Source: CAYPIE01 sp964410665
Lineage (GTDB): Bacteria; Planctomycetota; Planctomycetia; Gemmatales; Gemmataceae
Assembly: GCA_964410665.1 (NCBI GenBank)
Contig: CAYPIE010000020.1
Coordinates: forward strand, 1-64,000
Direction: 5' to 3'
DNA: 64,000 nt
How positions within the stretch are numbered: the first letter of the stretch is position 1; every line of letters starts with the position of its first letter. Below, piece after piece: positions 63,709 through 64,000 of this stretch. The notes under the pieces were generated by a model that saw only the letters and a program-made list of their open reading frames with translations, had not been told where the DNA came from and made no database searches. The position numbers were made by a program, and so were the translations under genes.

Positions 63709-64000
63709 ATGCGCGTCTGCCACTCGCGGCGATCAGCCTTCACGCTGATCGAGCTGCTGGTAGTGATTGCCATTCTCGCGATTTTGATCGGCTTGCTGTT
63801 GCCGGCGGTGCAGAAGGTACGCGAGGCCGCGGCGCGCTTGCAATGTACCAATAACCTGAAGCAGTTTGGTCTGGCGCTACACAACCATCATGATGTTTAC
63901 CAACGCTTTCCCGCCGCCCACCAGATTGGTATGACCTGGTACTCTCCCTATCAACGCGAACAGCCGCCCGGTGGAGTCAATCCCGCGGTGACCTTCCAGG
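63709..64000 (+). CDS. DUF1559 pseudopilin-like protein, third copy, cut by window end
   Basis: 97 residues are visible: MRVCHSRRSAFTLIELLVVI..., LLPAVQKVREAAARLQCTNN, HNHHDVYQRFPAAHQIGMTW. The prepilin signal and conserved block are as in the two preceding copies, with which it forms a tandem array. Ribosome site GAGGG before ATG 63709. The C-terminus lies outside the window. Confidence 0.9.
   Translation, partial: MRVCHSRRSAFTLIELLVVIAILAILIGLLLPAVQKVREAAARLQCTNNLKQFGLALHNHHDVYQRFPAAHQIGMTWYSPYQREQPPGGVNPAVTFQ

Overview
This is a GC-rich bacterial chromosome segment that reads as Planctomycetota, most probably order Gemmatales. The reasons are the many DUF1559 type-II-pseudopilin-like genes (GFTLIELLVV-type N-termini with a C-terminal H-x9-DG motif), a BBP7-type outer-membrane protein, PQQ-like beta-propeller proteins, a PmoA/DUF6807 protein, Gfo/Idh/MocA and xylose-isomerase-like sugar enzymes, Uma2, and large secreted or membrane proteins of the planctomycete type. 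The species is not identifiable by eye.

Layout. 1-0.5 kb: decayed tyrosine recombinase next to a tRNA-Arg(ACG), probably the edge of an old genomic island lying to the left. 0.7-11 kb: TatD-type hydrolase; an ABC transporter operon (permease, TPR protein, ATPase); class IV aminotransferase; a lysS-lolC/E-lolD cluster; purC facing lspA. 11.3-17.1 kb: a FlgI-like lipoprotein with HEAT-like repeats, and smc. 17.1-24.9 kb: pabA/trpG-type amidotransferase, TIM-barrel isomerase, a 612-residue membrane protein, BBP7-like porin, methyltransferase, ABC-2 permease. 25.1-29.6 kb: MscS-type channel, Gfo/Idh/MocA oxidoreductase, endonuclease III-like protein. 29.7-33.0 kb: DUF1559 locus A (a remnant, two paralogous small lipoproteins, two divergent DUF1559 genes that share a perfect 115-bp inverted repeat). 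33.1-37.4 kb: Tat-exported isomerase, Uma2, nnrE, holA, PmoA-like. 37.6-40.2 kb: a MITE-like element followed by a sigma-factor operon. 40.3-43.9 kb: two PQQ-propeller proteins plus a secreted repeat protein. 44.2-52.2 kb: Cys-rich secreted protein, uxaA-type dehydratase, and an ABC export operon with a large membrane-anchored protein. 52.2-54.5 kb: rpsP-trmD-rplS-yraN operon lacking rimM. 54.6-59.6 kb: MetE/UroD-like protein, DinB-like, BatA-like VWA protein, the second MITE copy, FGGY sugar kinase. 59.97-64 kb: DUF1559 locus B, a tandem array of three closely related copies with a small lipoprotein.

Housekeeping genes (lysS, purC, lspA, smc, holA, rpsP, trmD, rplS) show a core chromosomal region; the accessory signal is in the DUF1559 loci, the recombinase remnant and a ~318-bp transposon-like repeat. 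The repeat is the most unusual object: two copies (37590-37907 and 57555-57873, inverted relative to each other) have terminal inverted repeats, different 8-bp flanking direct repeats, and an inner inverted repeat whose two arms carry the same copy-specific base changes.

All functional names come from reading motifs by eye; no database search was possible. Start codons were revised where a ribosome-binding site or the family N-terminus argued for it.
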